Shown here: one piece after another, positions 9,075 to 15,469 of the stretch
How positions within the stretch are numbered: the first letter of the stretch is position 1
Layout of the letters: each line of letters starts with the position of its first letter
Origin: a virus
Strand: one strand, 5' to 3'
DNA length: 32,234 nt
Virus record (IMG/VR): IMGVR_UViG_3300006192_000737
Coordinates: 1-32,234 of that record
Notes under the pieces: model-generated
The model's input: only the letters and a program-made list of their open reading frames with translations
Told to the model about the DNA's origin: nothing
The model's database searches: none
Made by a program: the position numbers and the translations under genes

Positions 9075-9112
9075 AAGGGTCCCGCAGCAGACCCGATCAC
9101 TGCGGAACCCTT
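9075..9112 (-). terminator. Rho-independent terminator after tail tube gene
   Basis: Arms of 13 nt (AAGGGTTCCGCAG and its partner, 12 of 13 pairs) with a 12-nt loop. On the minus strand the stem is followed by TCTTCCC within a pyrimidine run (CCCTTTCTTCCC). It lies 49 nt after the tail tube stop. It likely reduces readthrough so that abundant tube protein is made in excess over chaperone and tape measure. Confidence 0.75.
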
Positions 9113-9160
9113 ACGCCGATCGGCGCTGGCGCGCAACGACTGCGCTGATCGGCGATATGA

Positions 9161-9757
9161 TCAGAGCGCTGCCTGATGCTGGAACACCAGAGATCCGAAG
9201 CGCAGATCCTCGGTCACCGCAGTCAGGTCTTCGAGCGCGGTAAATTCCAGCTGCACACCAGCCGGAACACCCTTGCGGTAGACGATTGCCGGCGAATTGC
9301 TGTTATAGCAGCGCGGCACCTGGTACTGGGCCACCATGCCATCGCCATAGGGACTGTCGCCTCGTGCCAACAGAGCATATTCGGTCACCGATTTCCCGCG
9401 ACTGAGCCCGAGTTTCTTGGTGCCGGCTTGTCCGACACCCGCTGCCGTAGTCGTCAGGGTGTTGGAATTGAGAGCCAGCTTCACCTGTTCGAGCGTGACG
9501 TCCCAGATCGTCAAACCGAACGTCAGGTCTTCTTCGCTGCGGAAAACCTTGACCGGACCAAGAGCCCCGCCGGGCCGCACTTTGTTGAGCGTCTGGGTGT
9601 GCGTGACAGTCACACCATTTTCGTCCTGGCTGCGTTTTCCACTCGTGCCCACCAGAACCCAGGCCATCGCCGGATCAGCCGTCACCAACGGGAACGCGGT
9701 GGCGACCGGCGCCAGCCACAGGGACAGTGGCTGCCCCACGATCTCATAAGGCTGCAT
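9161..9757 (-). CDS. Major tail tube protein
   Basis: 198 residues, beta-rich, with repeated short strands (KVFRSEEDLTFGLTIWDVTLEQVKLALN, then VQLEFTALEDLTAVTEDLRFGSLVFQ) typical of siphovirus tube proteins. The start at 9757 has AGGAG with a good spacer. It lies between the tail terminator-like gene and the chaperone pair, the normal place for the tube gene, and is followed by its own terminator, fitting a protein needed in many copies. Confidence 0.82.
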   Translation of the reverse strand: MQPYEIVGQPLSLWLAPVATAFPLVTADPAMAWVLVGTSGKRSQDENGVTVTHTQTLNKVRPGGALGPVKVFRSEEDLTFGLTIWDVTLEQVKLALNSNTLTTTAAGVGQAGTKKLGLSRGKSVTEYALLARGDSPYGDGMVAQYQVPRCYNSNSPAIVYRKGVPAGVQLEFTALEDLTAVTEDLRFGSLVFQHQAAL

Positions 9758-9758
9758 T

Positions 9759-10193
9759 CTAATCTCCTACTTTCACCAGCGCGTACAGGACCTGAAACGA
9801 CCGCCACGCGCGGGGCCAGTCGGTGTCGGGCTCGCGTCCCGAGGAATAGCCGCCTGCGCTCTTGGCCCAGTGCACCAGCGTGCCGTCGATCGTCCGCCGA
9901 TCGAGCCGGCGCAGCTTCAGCCCGATCAGGTCGGCCAACTGGCCAGCCAGCGACGGAGTATGGCCATAGGCGAACAGGTCGATCCTCTGTGCGTCGACCT
10001 CGGCAAAGCTCCCGCTGGTCAACGGTGCCCCGCCCGAGGGGCGCAGCACGAACGCAGCGCGCGGCATCGCAGCCGCCTCGGCTGCCGGCAGCTCCGCACC
10101 GAACCCCCGCATCGTGACGATTGCAGCCACGTCGGCATCGTCGAGCAGATACCGCACAAGCGCGCCGACCGGATCGGCGATCACGTCAGGCAT
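9759..10193 (-). CDS. Tail terminator-like protein (DUF3168 / gp17-like position)
   Basis: 144 residues, starting MPDVIADPVGALVRYLLDDADVAAIV. The pattern of a short helical N-terminus with LRPSGGAPLTSGSFAEVDAQRIDLFAYG followed by helices fits DUF3168-type or minor tail proteins that cap the tube at the head end. It overlaps the previous gene by 8 bp and ends 1 nt before the tube gene. The first in-frame ATG after the overlap was chosen over the long reading to 10256. Confidence 0.65.
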   Translation of the reverse strand: MPDVIADPVGALVRYLLDDADVAAIVTMRGFGAELPAAEAAAMPRAAFVLRPSGGAPLTSGSFAEVDAQRIDLFAYGHTPSLAGQLADLIGLKLRRLDRRTIDGTLVHWAKSAGGYSSGREPDTDWPRAWRSFQVLYALVKVGD

Positions 10194-10740
10194 CGTCGTC
10201 ACTTCCCGAACTGGATGGGCGCAGCTTCTCCCATTCCTTGCGGATGTTGCCTGCAAGATCGGGATACTTGGCGTCGGCCGCCGGGCGCAGATAGGGCCGC
10301 GCCGGGATCGTCACCCGCTTGCGCAGCAGGTAGTGGACGGTGCCCGTGGTGCTGTCGACCAGCATGGGCTGGCCCTTGATCGACTGCACATAGGCCAGAT
10401 TGCCCATCATGCGCGGCGATCCGGCTGCACGGGCGGCATCCGATATGGGGATGGCAAGGAACTTGGCATTCTTGGGCTCGATTGTTCCCCCCAGTTCGTG
10501 GATCAGCGCATATTCCACGTCATGCACGCCCCAGGTTCCGGACACGCCGTTTTCATCAGGTGCCGCGTAACCCACGATGTCGATGCCGCCGGTCAGCACA
10601 CCGGTGCGGTTCTGCCAGTTGTGGTTCTGGCGGGCATGGTTCACCGCCGCCCCCATCGTGCGGTTCACGCCCGCGACCTGGGCTGCGCGCATGCGGGCCG
10701 TGATCCCGGCGCCGTTCCATGTGATCGACTTCTCGGCCAT
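10186..10740 (-). CDS. HK97 gp10-like / Mu gpG-like tail completion protein
   Basis: 184 residues, starting MAEKSITWNG. The middle has VHDVEYALIHELGG and the C-terminal part has TIPARPYLRPA, the arrangement of HK97 gp10-family and Mu virion-morphogenesis proteins, where the basic PARP-L/F motif sits near the end. The role is in joining head and tail or finishing the tail. The start is fixed by a TGATG overlap with the preceding stop. Confidence 0.72.
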   Translation of the reverse strand: MAEKSITWNGAGITARMRAAQVAGVNRTMGAAVNHARQNHNWQNRTGVLTGGIDIVGYAAPDENGVSGTWGVHDVEYALIHELGGTIEPKNAKFLAIPISDAARAAGSPRMMGNLAYVQSIKGQPMLVDSTTGTVHYLLRKRVTIPARPYLRPAADAKYPDLAGNIRKEWEKLRPSSSGSDDDA

Positions 10741-11087
10741 CAGCTGATCCGCCTCAGATTGCATTCCAGGTGGGTGTGCTTGCGCTGGACTGGCCCCATC
10801 ACTTCCAGGCGGCCCGGCAGCACTTCCACGCTGCGCCGATCGCGAACGGATGCGACCACGTCGCGCGGCAACACATCGGCATCGAGGGCAAACAGCGCGC
10901 GGTAGCTTTCGGTCTCGGCGTTCTTGCTACCATCGACCAGTTCGACCGCGTTGGTCGACCAGATGAAGCACGCTACCGGTTCACCGGTCGATACGAAGTC
11001 GGGCGCGGCCGGCGCGTTCCAGGCATCGCCCCCCGTCGCCTGGTTGCGCTCGATCGCAGCGCGCATGGTGAGCCGTCCGGCAATCAC
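10740..11087 (-). CDS. Head-tail adaptor-like protein
   Basis: 115 residues. A GTG at 11087 overlaps the previous stop as GTGA and gives MIAGRLTMRAAIERNQA, which fits head-closure/adaptor proteins that sit before gp10-like genes; the longer reading to 11243 is out of keeping. RRSVEVLPGRLEVMGP.. QRKHTHLECNLRRIS ends in a beta-strand pattern. No catalytic motif is seen. The role is by position and weak resemblance. Confidence 0.6.
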   Translation of the reverse strand: MIAGRLTMRAAIERNQATGGDAWNAPAAPDFVSTGEPVACFIWSTNAVELVDGSKNAETESYRALFALDADVLPRDVVASVRDRRSVEVLPGRLEVMGPVQRKHTHLECNLRRIS

Positions 11088-11320
11088 TGCTTCACCTCCG
11101 GATCGGCGGTAACCATGCGGGCCTCGAAGAAAAACCCTTCCGGTCCACAGCGCCGCTTGCGCAGCAGTGAGCGCTGGCTCGACCGCTCGATGCCGACATC
11201 GACGTTCAGCCGCGATCGGCGCTGGCCGACCGCCGCATTCCAATGACTGCCTACCGGTCGGGCGCAGGTGAGGCGCCCGGCAAAGTGGATGCAGTCGCGG
11301 CAGGCCCGTGCGGTGGTCAT
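11084..11320 (-). CDS. Small Cys-containing protein of unknown function
   Basis: 78 residues, start at 11320 with GAGGG seven bases upstream. The N-terminus holds CRDCIHFAGRLTCARP, a C-x2-C...C pattern that could bind a metal or be structural; a further Cys lies at GPEG. It is strongly basic. It sits among head-tail connector genes and its end overlaps the next gene (GTGA). I do not recognise a family. Confidence 0.55.
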   Translation of the reverse strand: MTTARACRDCIHFAGRLTCARPVGSHWNAAVGQRRSRLNVDVGIERSSQRSLLRKRRCGPEGFFFEARMVTADPEVKQ

Positions 11321-11338
11321 GCCGTCGCCCTCATGACT

Positions 11339-11641
11339 TCATCCATCGGCCTTCGCCTTTCCTTTCACCACGCCACGCCACGTGGCGCTCCAACTGGTCA
11401 GCGCGCCCTGGCCGTTGATCTTCACCCCGGTGCGCGCAAAATTGAGCGTGATGGACCATCCATTCGGATAGTCGGCCCGCGCCCGCGTGAAATTGCCGCC
11501 ACGGCCGCGCCATCCGATCACGGTGGGCGTGGCGCCATCGCCCAAACCGGTCAGCTGCTCGAGCATGGGCGCGGCCTTTTCGGCATCGAGCACAACCCGG
11601 GTTGTCGCCGGCCGGTTCTTCCTGGTGCGCTGGGCAGGCAT
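11339..11641 (-). CDS. Hypothetical connector-region protein
   Basis: 100 residues, basic. It contains GWRGRGGNFTRARADYPNGWSITLNFARTGVKINGQG, which reads as beta strands, and a Lys-rich tail. It begins as the connector gene ends (1-nt overlap at 11641) and ends 18 nt before the next gene. It may be a small head-tail or head-decoration protein. No family recognised. Confidence 0.55.
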   Translation of the reverse strand: MPAQRTRKNRPATTRVVLDAEKAAPMLEQLTGLGDGATPTVIGWRGRGGNFTRARADYPNGWSITLNFARTGVKINGQGALTSWSATWRGVVKGKAKADG

Positions 11642-12207
11642 CAGGCCATCACCATGCCACGGCGGCTCTCGAGCCCGGCAAAAATGCGCTCGCGCTCCTC
11701 GGCCTGGTTGTCGGCCAGCGTGAACTGGTAATCGCCAGCGCGCTCGCTTTTCAGGCCGCCGCGATAGGACAGGTCGAGCGCGATCAGCTTGATCGTGGCC
11801 TCGTCCCGCGCCGCCTGCTCGCCGATCGGCATGTACGTCACCGTCACCAGCGGCGCCCAGAACGATCGGCCATTCGGACCGTCGATCAGGCGCTGCAAAG
11901 TGCGCCCGCCATGCAGCACGCGGTAATCGCCCGCTGCCAGCGTGGTGATGGAGGCAATTTGTCCGGTATCGCCCGGCTCGGCCTCCTCGATCTCGACAGG
12001 CTGCGCGGCATCGAGCGGCCGAGACAGGCGCAAGGTCCGCAGCATCCGCGAGCAGGGATCGCCCAGGTCTCCGAACTCCACGGTAATCGGGCCGGCCGGC
12101 CCAAACCGTGCGTCCATCTCCTGGGCGATGCCGTCGATCATCGCCTGCAGCTCATCATCCGGAAAATCGCTGCCGGTGCGCAGCTTGACGCGATCGAGGA
12201 GCGCCAT
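11641..12207 (-). CDS. Head-tail connector protein (gp6-like)
   Basis: 188 residues, starting MALLDRVKLRTGSDFPDDELQAMIDGIAQEMDARFG. The opening helical pattern (L-x-L-x5-D-x4-L-x2-I) is characteristic of gp6-type or DnaT-like head-tail connector proteins that dock below the portal. The C-terminal half adds a beta region (FWAPLVTVTYMP) and a helical end. It lies downstream of the capsid genes and is the first clear connector in the cluster. Confidence 0.66.
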   Translation of the reverse strand: MALLDRVKLRTGSDFPDDELQAMIDGIAQEMDARFGPAGPITVEFGDLGDPCSRMLRTLRLSRPLDAAQPVEIEEAEPGDTGQIASITTLAAGDYRVLHGGRTLQRLIDGPNGRSFWAPLVTVTYMPIGEQAARDEATIKLIALDLSYRGGLKSERAGDYQFTLADNQAEERERIFAGLESRRGMVMA

Positions 12208-12209
12208 GG

Positions 12210-12692
12210 TCAGTCGCCCTTCTGATCGGGCGGCGTGCCGCGCTTGCCGCCCTTGTTTTCACCGGGCGTCTGTTCCTTGTCGTCGCCGGGTGCCTGTTCC
12301 TTGGCGGCGGCATCGGCCGCAGCCTTGGCCGCAGCGGCGTCCGCATCGGTCTTCGCTTTGGCGTCGGCTTTCGCTTGCGCGGCAGCTGCTGCCTGCACGG
12401 CGGCGTCTGCATCGGCTTTTGCCTTGGCATCGGCCTCCGCCTGTGCGGCAGCCTCCTCGGTGGCCTTGGCCTGGGCACTTGCCTGGGCTTGCGCCTCGGC
12501 CGCCGCAATACCAGCTGCATCAATGGCCACGATGGGCGGCAGATCGCCATCGACCAGGTCAAAAGCCTCCACCACGCTGTCCGGGATTTCGTCCCCCGGC
12601 GCAGCGTAGAGAAAGCGGGCGAGAGGATCGCCCTCGGCCACCAGGACATCGCGATTAACGGTCAGAAACAACCGCGCTTTGGCAATCATCAT
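12210..12692 (-). CDS. Low-complexity Ala/Lys/Asp repeat protein, unknown role
   Basis: 160 residues. The first 55 residues look ordered (MMIAKARLFLTVNRDVLVAEGDPLARFLYAAPGDEI). The rest is a long Ala-rich repeat region with a KADAKAKTDADA type unit, then a charged Gly/Lys/Asp tail ending DQKGD. The repeat should form a long helix or flexible extension. It sits between the head decoration candidate and the connector, so it may be a head- or neck-associated protein, or an accessory that varies quickly through repeat slippage. No family recognised. Confidence 0.6.
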   Translation of the reverse strand: MMIAKARLFLTVNRDVLVAEGDPLARFLYAAPGDEIPDSVVEAFDLVDGDLPPIVAIDAAGIAAAEAQAQASAQAKATEEAAAQAEADAKAKADADAAVQAAAAAQAKADAKAKTDADAAAAKAAADAAAKEQAPGDDKEQTPGENKGGKRGTPPDQKGD

Positions 12693-12703
12693 GGTCAGTG
12701 TCC

Positions 12704-12967
12704 TCAGTCGTTGCGGACCCAGGTCACGTAAAGAAAGCCTCCCGTGGTGACCGTGGTGGTGTTGGTGACCGAGTTCCCCTTGCCCGCCGTGATGGTGAAC
12801 TCGCTTTTGCGCTCGACGGCGGTGGCCGGGCTGCCATCGATGATGTGCAGAACCGACAGCAGCGTATCGCTGGGCTGCAGATCGCCCGGCACGCTGAAAG
12901 CGCCGACCGGACCGCCCGGAATGAGCGCGCTCTGAATGGCCTTCGAGAAACCCGAAATCGTGGGCAT
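12704..12967 (-). CDS. Hypothetical protein next to capsid, possible head decoration
   Basis: 87 residues, starting MPTISGFSKAIQSALI. AGGAG six bases upstream of the ATG at 12967 decides the start; the ATG at 12973 would touch the binding site. The sequence is beta-rich (KSEFTITAGKGNSVTNTTTVTTGGFLYVTWVRND), in keeping with a small decoration or head-stabilising protein, a role suggested by its place directly after the major capsid gene. It is preceded by a hairpin at 12986-13008. Confidence 0.6.
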   Translation of the reverse strand: MPTISGFSKAIQSALIPGGPVGAFSVPGDLQPSDTLLSVLHIIDGSPATAVERKSEFTITAGKGNSVTNTTTVTTGGFLYVTWVRND

Positions 12968-12985
12968 TATCATCTCCTGAGAAAT

Positions 12986-13008
12986 GCCCGCTCTGTTCGG
13001 TGGCGGGC
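12986..13008 (-). other. Hairpin between capsid gene and next gene
   Basis: Arms GCCCGC and GCGGGC with an 11-nt loop, followed on the minus strand by ATTTCTC and then the ribosome binding site of the 87-residue gene. It may be a weak terminator after the capsid gene or an RNA end-protecting stem. The gap 12968-13116 holds no gene. Confidence 0.5.
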
Positions 13009-13116
13009 GCCGGCGCTGGGTTATCGCCACGTCGAAGTGGGGCCCTCCCGGCTATGCATTGGGCTGTACGAGGCCACCCCGAACGGCAGGTATCTCGCAG
13101 TGAACGCCCCTCGGTA

Positions 13117-14442
13117 TTAGAGGCTAGTCACCGAGCTGAAGGCGGCCGGACGGAACACCGTCAAGTTGGCGCGCATGTCGGCGCGCACGGTCCGCTTGCC
13201 TTCGGTGAACTGGGTACCGACATAGCCGACCTGGACATCGACGCCCCGGCGCTCGAACAGGCTGATCCAGGCAGGCTGGAACGATCCGACGTAGCCGGTT
13301 CCGGCCGAGCCGGCATCCTGCTGCACGACCGGCAGTCCCCACAGGCGTTCCGGTCCAGCCTCGGCAGGCGATCCCCAGATGTAAACGCCATCGGCGGTAC
13401 GCAGCAGGCGCACGTTCTGCCAGTCGGTCGGGTGCATCACATGGTGCGTCGGGATGGCCCGCCCGGTGACACGGATGTTCGTCATCCCCTTGAAGAAGGC
13501 GTCCGGCACCGGATCGGTACCCCTGGCCTGGGTCTGGATGCCGACGACATTGGCGATCCCGCGCAGGTTCGGCGCGGTGCCGTTGCCGATCAGAACCTGG
13601 CGATCGAGACGCTGGCGCACGCCGAAGGTCAAGCGGCTGTTGATATAGCCGTTCATCATCGCGACGTCTTCGAGCTGCTCATCCGTCACGGGCAGGCTGT
13701 CGCCGATCTTCGCGATCGTGCCGGTGCGCTCGGTGAACGCGAACGCGCTTTCCGCATAAGCGCCGCCTTCAGCCAGCTCGGCTGCCGCATGGGTGCGGGT
13801 GGTTTCTTCCATGTACTTGATCGCGGCTTGCGCGGTCGGAAACATGGGAATGATGTCCAGCAGCTGGATCGGGCGAGTCGCGGCCTCGACGTAATTGGGC
13901 AGGCGCACGCTTTCCGGGGCGTAGCCCGCGCTGGTCGCCATCAGCGTCTTGCTGCCCATGGTCTCGAACGCGGCACCCATCGCGAGCATGTCCGACGGCA
14001 GCAGTTCCTGCAGCGTCAAACTGATCCCGCCCGGTGCGCCGGCCTTGGCATAGTCCTGGTAGCCCTTGCTCTCGGCCAGCATGTCGCCGAGCGACTTCAT
14101 TTCCTTGCGCTCGCCGCGTCCATCGCCCTTGCCGCCCGGCAGGCGGAAGCCACGCTGCGGCGCGTTGCGGGCCGCGTGTTCGGCCGCTGCCTTCTCGGCC
14201 GCGTCCAAGCGCTGCACGTGCTCGCCCAGTTCGTTGAGCTCGGCGTTCATCTGGTTGACCTTCTCGGCCACCGCGATCGAACCCTTCACGTCGGCGCCCA
14301 GGATGGTCACCTTGTTGAAGTCGTACTGCTTGCGGCCATCGCCGCCCGTCACCAGGGCCTGTTCGAAAACCTTGCCCAGCTCTTCCTGCTTGGTCGCCAT
14401 CTTCTGGCGCGCCTGCTCCAAATTCAGTTCCTGTACCGACAT
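13117..14442 (-). CDS. Major capsid protein, HK97 fold
   Basis: 441 residues. The start at 14442 (MSVQELNLEQARQKMATKQE) has GGAG with a six-base spacer; a longer reading to 14649 passes through the palindrome at 14509-14532 and is not protein-like. Residues 1 to about 115 are a charged helical delta domain, expected to act as scaffold and be cut off by the prohead protease. The rest matches HK97-type capsid features: LPNYVEAATRPIQLLDIIP, a long helix near YMEETTRTHAAAELAEGG, then RTGTIAKIGDSLPVTDEQLEDVAMM, a VMHPTDWQNVRLLRTADG A-domain stretch and a VQVGYVGTQFTEGKRTVRADMR end. Mu's own capsid protein (gpT) is not of this type. Confidence 0.9.
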   Translation of the reverse strand: MSVQELNLEQARQKMATKQEELGKVFEQALVTGGDGRKQYDFNKVTILGADVKGSIAVAEKVNQMNAELNELGEHVQRLDAAEKAAAEHAARNAPQRGFRLPGGKGDGRGERKEMKSLGDMLAESKGYQDYAKAGAPGGISLTLQELLPSDMLAMGAAFETMGSKTLMATSAGYAPESVRLPNYVEAATRPIQLLDIIPMFPTAQAAIKYMEETTRTHAAAELAEGGAYAESAFAFTERTGTIAKIGDSLPVTDEQLEDVAMMNGYINSRLTFGVRQRLDRQVLIGNGTAPNLRGIANVVGIQTQARGTDPVPDAFFKGMTNIRVTGRAIPTHHVMHPTDWQNVRLLRTADGVYIWGSPAEAGPERLWGLPVVQQDAGSAGTGYVGSFQPAWISLFERRGVDVQVGYVGTQFTEGKRTVRADMRANLTVFRPAAFSSVTSL

Positions 14443-14508
14443 GCCGATCTCCACTGCACCGCAGTCCACAAAAGACCGGGCCATATGGCGGCACTCGAAC
14501 AGGCCTAG

Positions 14509-14532
14509 CGCCCCGGACAGGCGTCCGGGGCG
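14509..14532. repeat. GC-rich palindrome, copy 2 of 3 (upstream of capsid gene)
   Basis: Perfect 10-bp arms CGCCCCGGAC and GTCCGGGGCG around AGGC. It lies 67-90 nt upstream of the capsid start. The stem is shared with the copies at 22497-22520 and 9022-9039 while the 4-nt loop differs (minus strand GCCT here, ATGT there). No U tract follows. Confidence 0.88.
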
Positions 14533-14702
14533 GGCTGGTTGTTCACGATGGATGGAAAGGCACCGCAGCGGCGCCGATGGATACCGGTCTAGCCGATGAA
14601 GGCCGCCGCTGACAACTGGGCGTGCGATACGGTGTCCAAAGAGCGCCAAATTGGCGTTTAAGAAGGGCTAAGAAGGCGGGTGGCGAGATTTTCCGGGGGA
14701 AC

Positions 14703-14736
14703 GGCCGCCAGAGCGCCCACGGGCGCCCTGGCGGCC
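14703..14736. terminator. Strong hairpin after prohead protease gene
   Basis: Outer arms GGCCGCCAG/CTGGCGGCC (9 bp), one A-C mismatch, inner arms GCGCCC/GGGCGC around AC. It starts 14 nt after the protease stop. No run of U follows on the minus strand, so it is a stem that may pause transcription or protect an RNA end rather than a textbook terminator. Confidence 0.55.
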
Positions 14737-14749
14737 TTTGGCACGGTGT

Positions 14750-15466
14750 TCAGCCTCGGCGGGGCAGGTGCTTTTGCGATTGGGCCAGGAGGAAGCCGTA
14801 GAGGGCCTCGTCCACTTCAAAAGATGAGCCCGACAAATCCACGTCGATCTTCGGAGCAAGCGCCTTGCTCAGCGCCTCGTGGATGTCTTCCAGCTGCTTG
14901 CGGCCCGTGGCCGACAGCACCGATGCATCGGCCGCCGTGACGCTCGCCAGTTCGCCCAGTGCCTCGATCAACCCGGCGAAGTGGTTTTCCTTGAGCGCGG
15001 CGGCCTTGATCGACAGCGTGCCGGTGCCCACGCCCGCGCCGCGCAGCACCGGGCTGATTTCATCGCAGTCCAGCTTCTTGAGCACGCGTACCTGCACGCC
15101 TTCGCGCTGCTCGAAGGCATAGTCGAGCGTCTGGAATCCGTAGCTCCACTCCTGGACCGGCAGCCCGGTGGCAAGGTCGAACTTGAGCGTCTCATGCCAT
15201 TCCTTGCCCGTCTGGGTTGCAAGGTTGAGCGTAAAATCGGCCAGCGCCCAGCCATCCTGCTCGAACAGCCAGGCCTTGCCGAACGGCATCGCCTGCCGGT
15301 TATGCGCTGGGATCATCTGCACCCACTGGCCGCCACCGGTCTTCCAGCTGAAGGCGCCGGGCGCGTAAGTGTCACCATCATAGTCGACAGTGGCAAGCTG
15401 CGCGATGCGTGCGCGACCTTTGCCGGTTTCGTCCATGCTCTCGATCGTCACTGCCTTGAATGGCAT
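14750..15466 (-). CDS. Prohead protease, HK97 type (peptidase U35/S78)
   Basis: 238 residues. The fold signature is clear: GDTYAPGAF, then PAHNRQAMPFGKAW with H55, then GLPVQEWSYGF with S108, then DEISPVLRGAGVGTGT with E136 and the usual end of the protease domain. The role is to trim the delta domain of the capsid protein and other prohead parts before packaging. The C-terminal 85 residues are a helical tail (ALGELASVTAADASVL...), possibly a scaffold or prohead-targeting segment. It starts 3 nt after the portal stop. Mu uses an unrelated protease-scaffold gene (I/Z), so this is one marker of head-module exchange. Confidence 0.9.
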   Translation of the reverse strand: MPFKAVTIESMDETGKGRARIAQLATVDYDGDTYAPGAFSWKTGGGQWVQMIPAHNRQAMPFGKAWLFEQDGWALADFTLNLATQTGKEWHETLKFDLATGLPVQEWSYGFQTLDYAFEQREGVQVRVLKKLDCDEISPVLRGAGVGTGTLSIKAAALKENHFAGLIEALGELASVTAADASVLSATGRKQLEDIHEALSKALAPKIDVDLSGSSFEVDEALYGFLLAQSQKHLPRRG

Positions 15467-15469
15467 GGG

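Larger units (their letters stand above)
14443..14749 (-). promoter_or_regulatory. 307-bp non-coding gap before capsid gene with several hairpins
   Basis: No convincing gene. On the minus strand it contains, in order: a strong hairpin 14 nt after the protease stop (14703-14736), a short palindrome CGCCAA-A-TTGGCG (14644-14656), the repeated GC-rich palindrome (14509-14532), a GCCATATGGC palindrome (14480-14489) and the capsid ribosome binding site. A promoter for the capsid-connector block is plausible but I cannot point to clear -35/-10 boxes. Confidence 0.55.
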
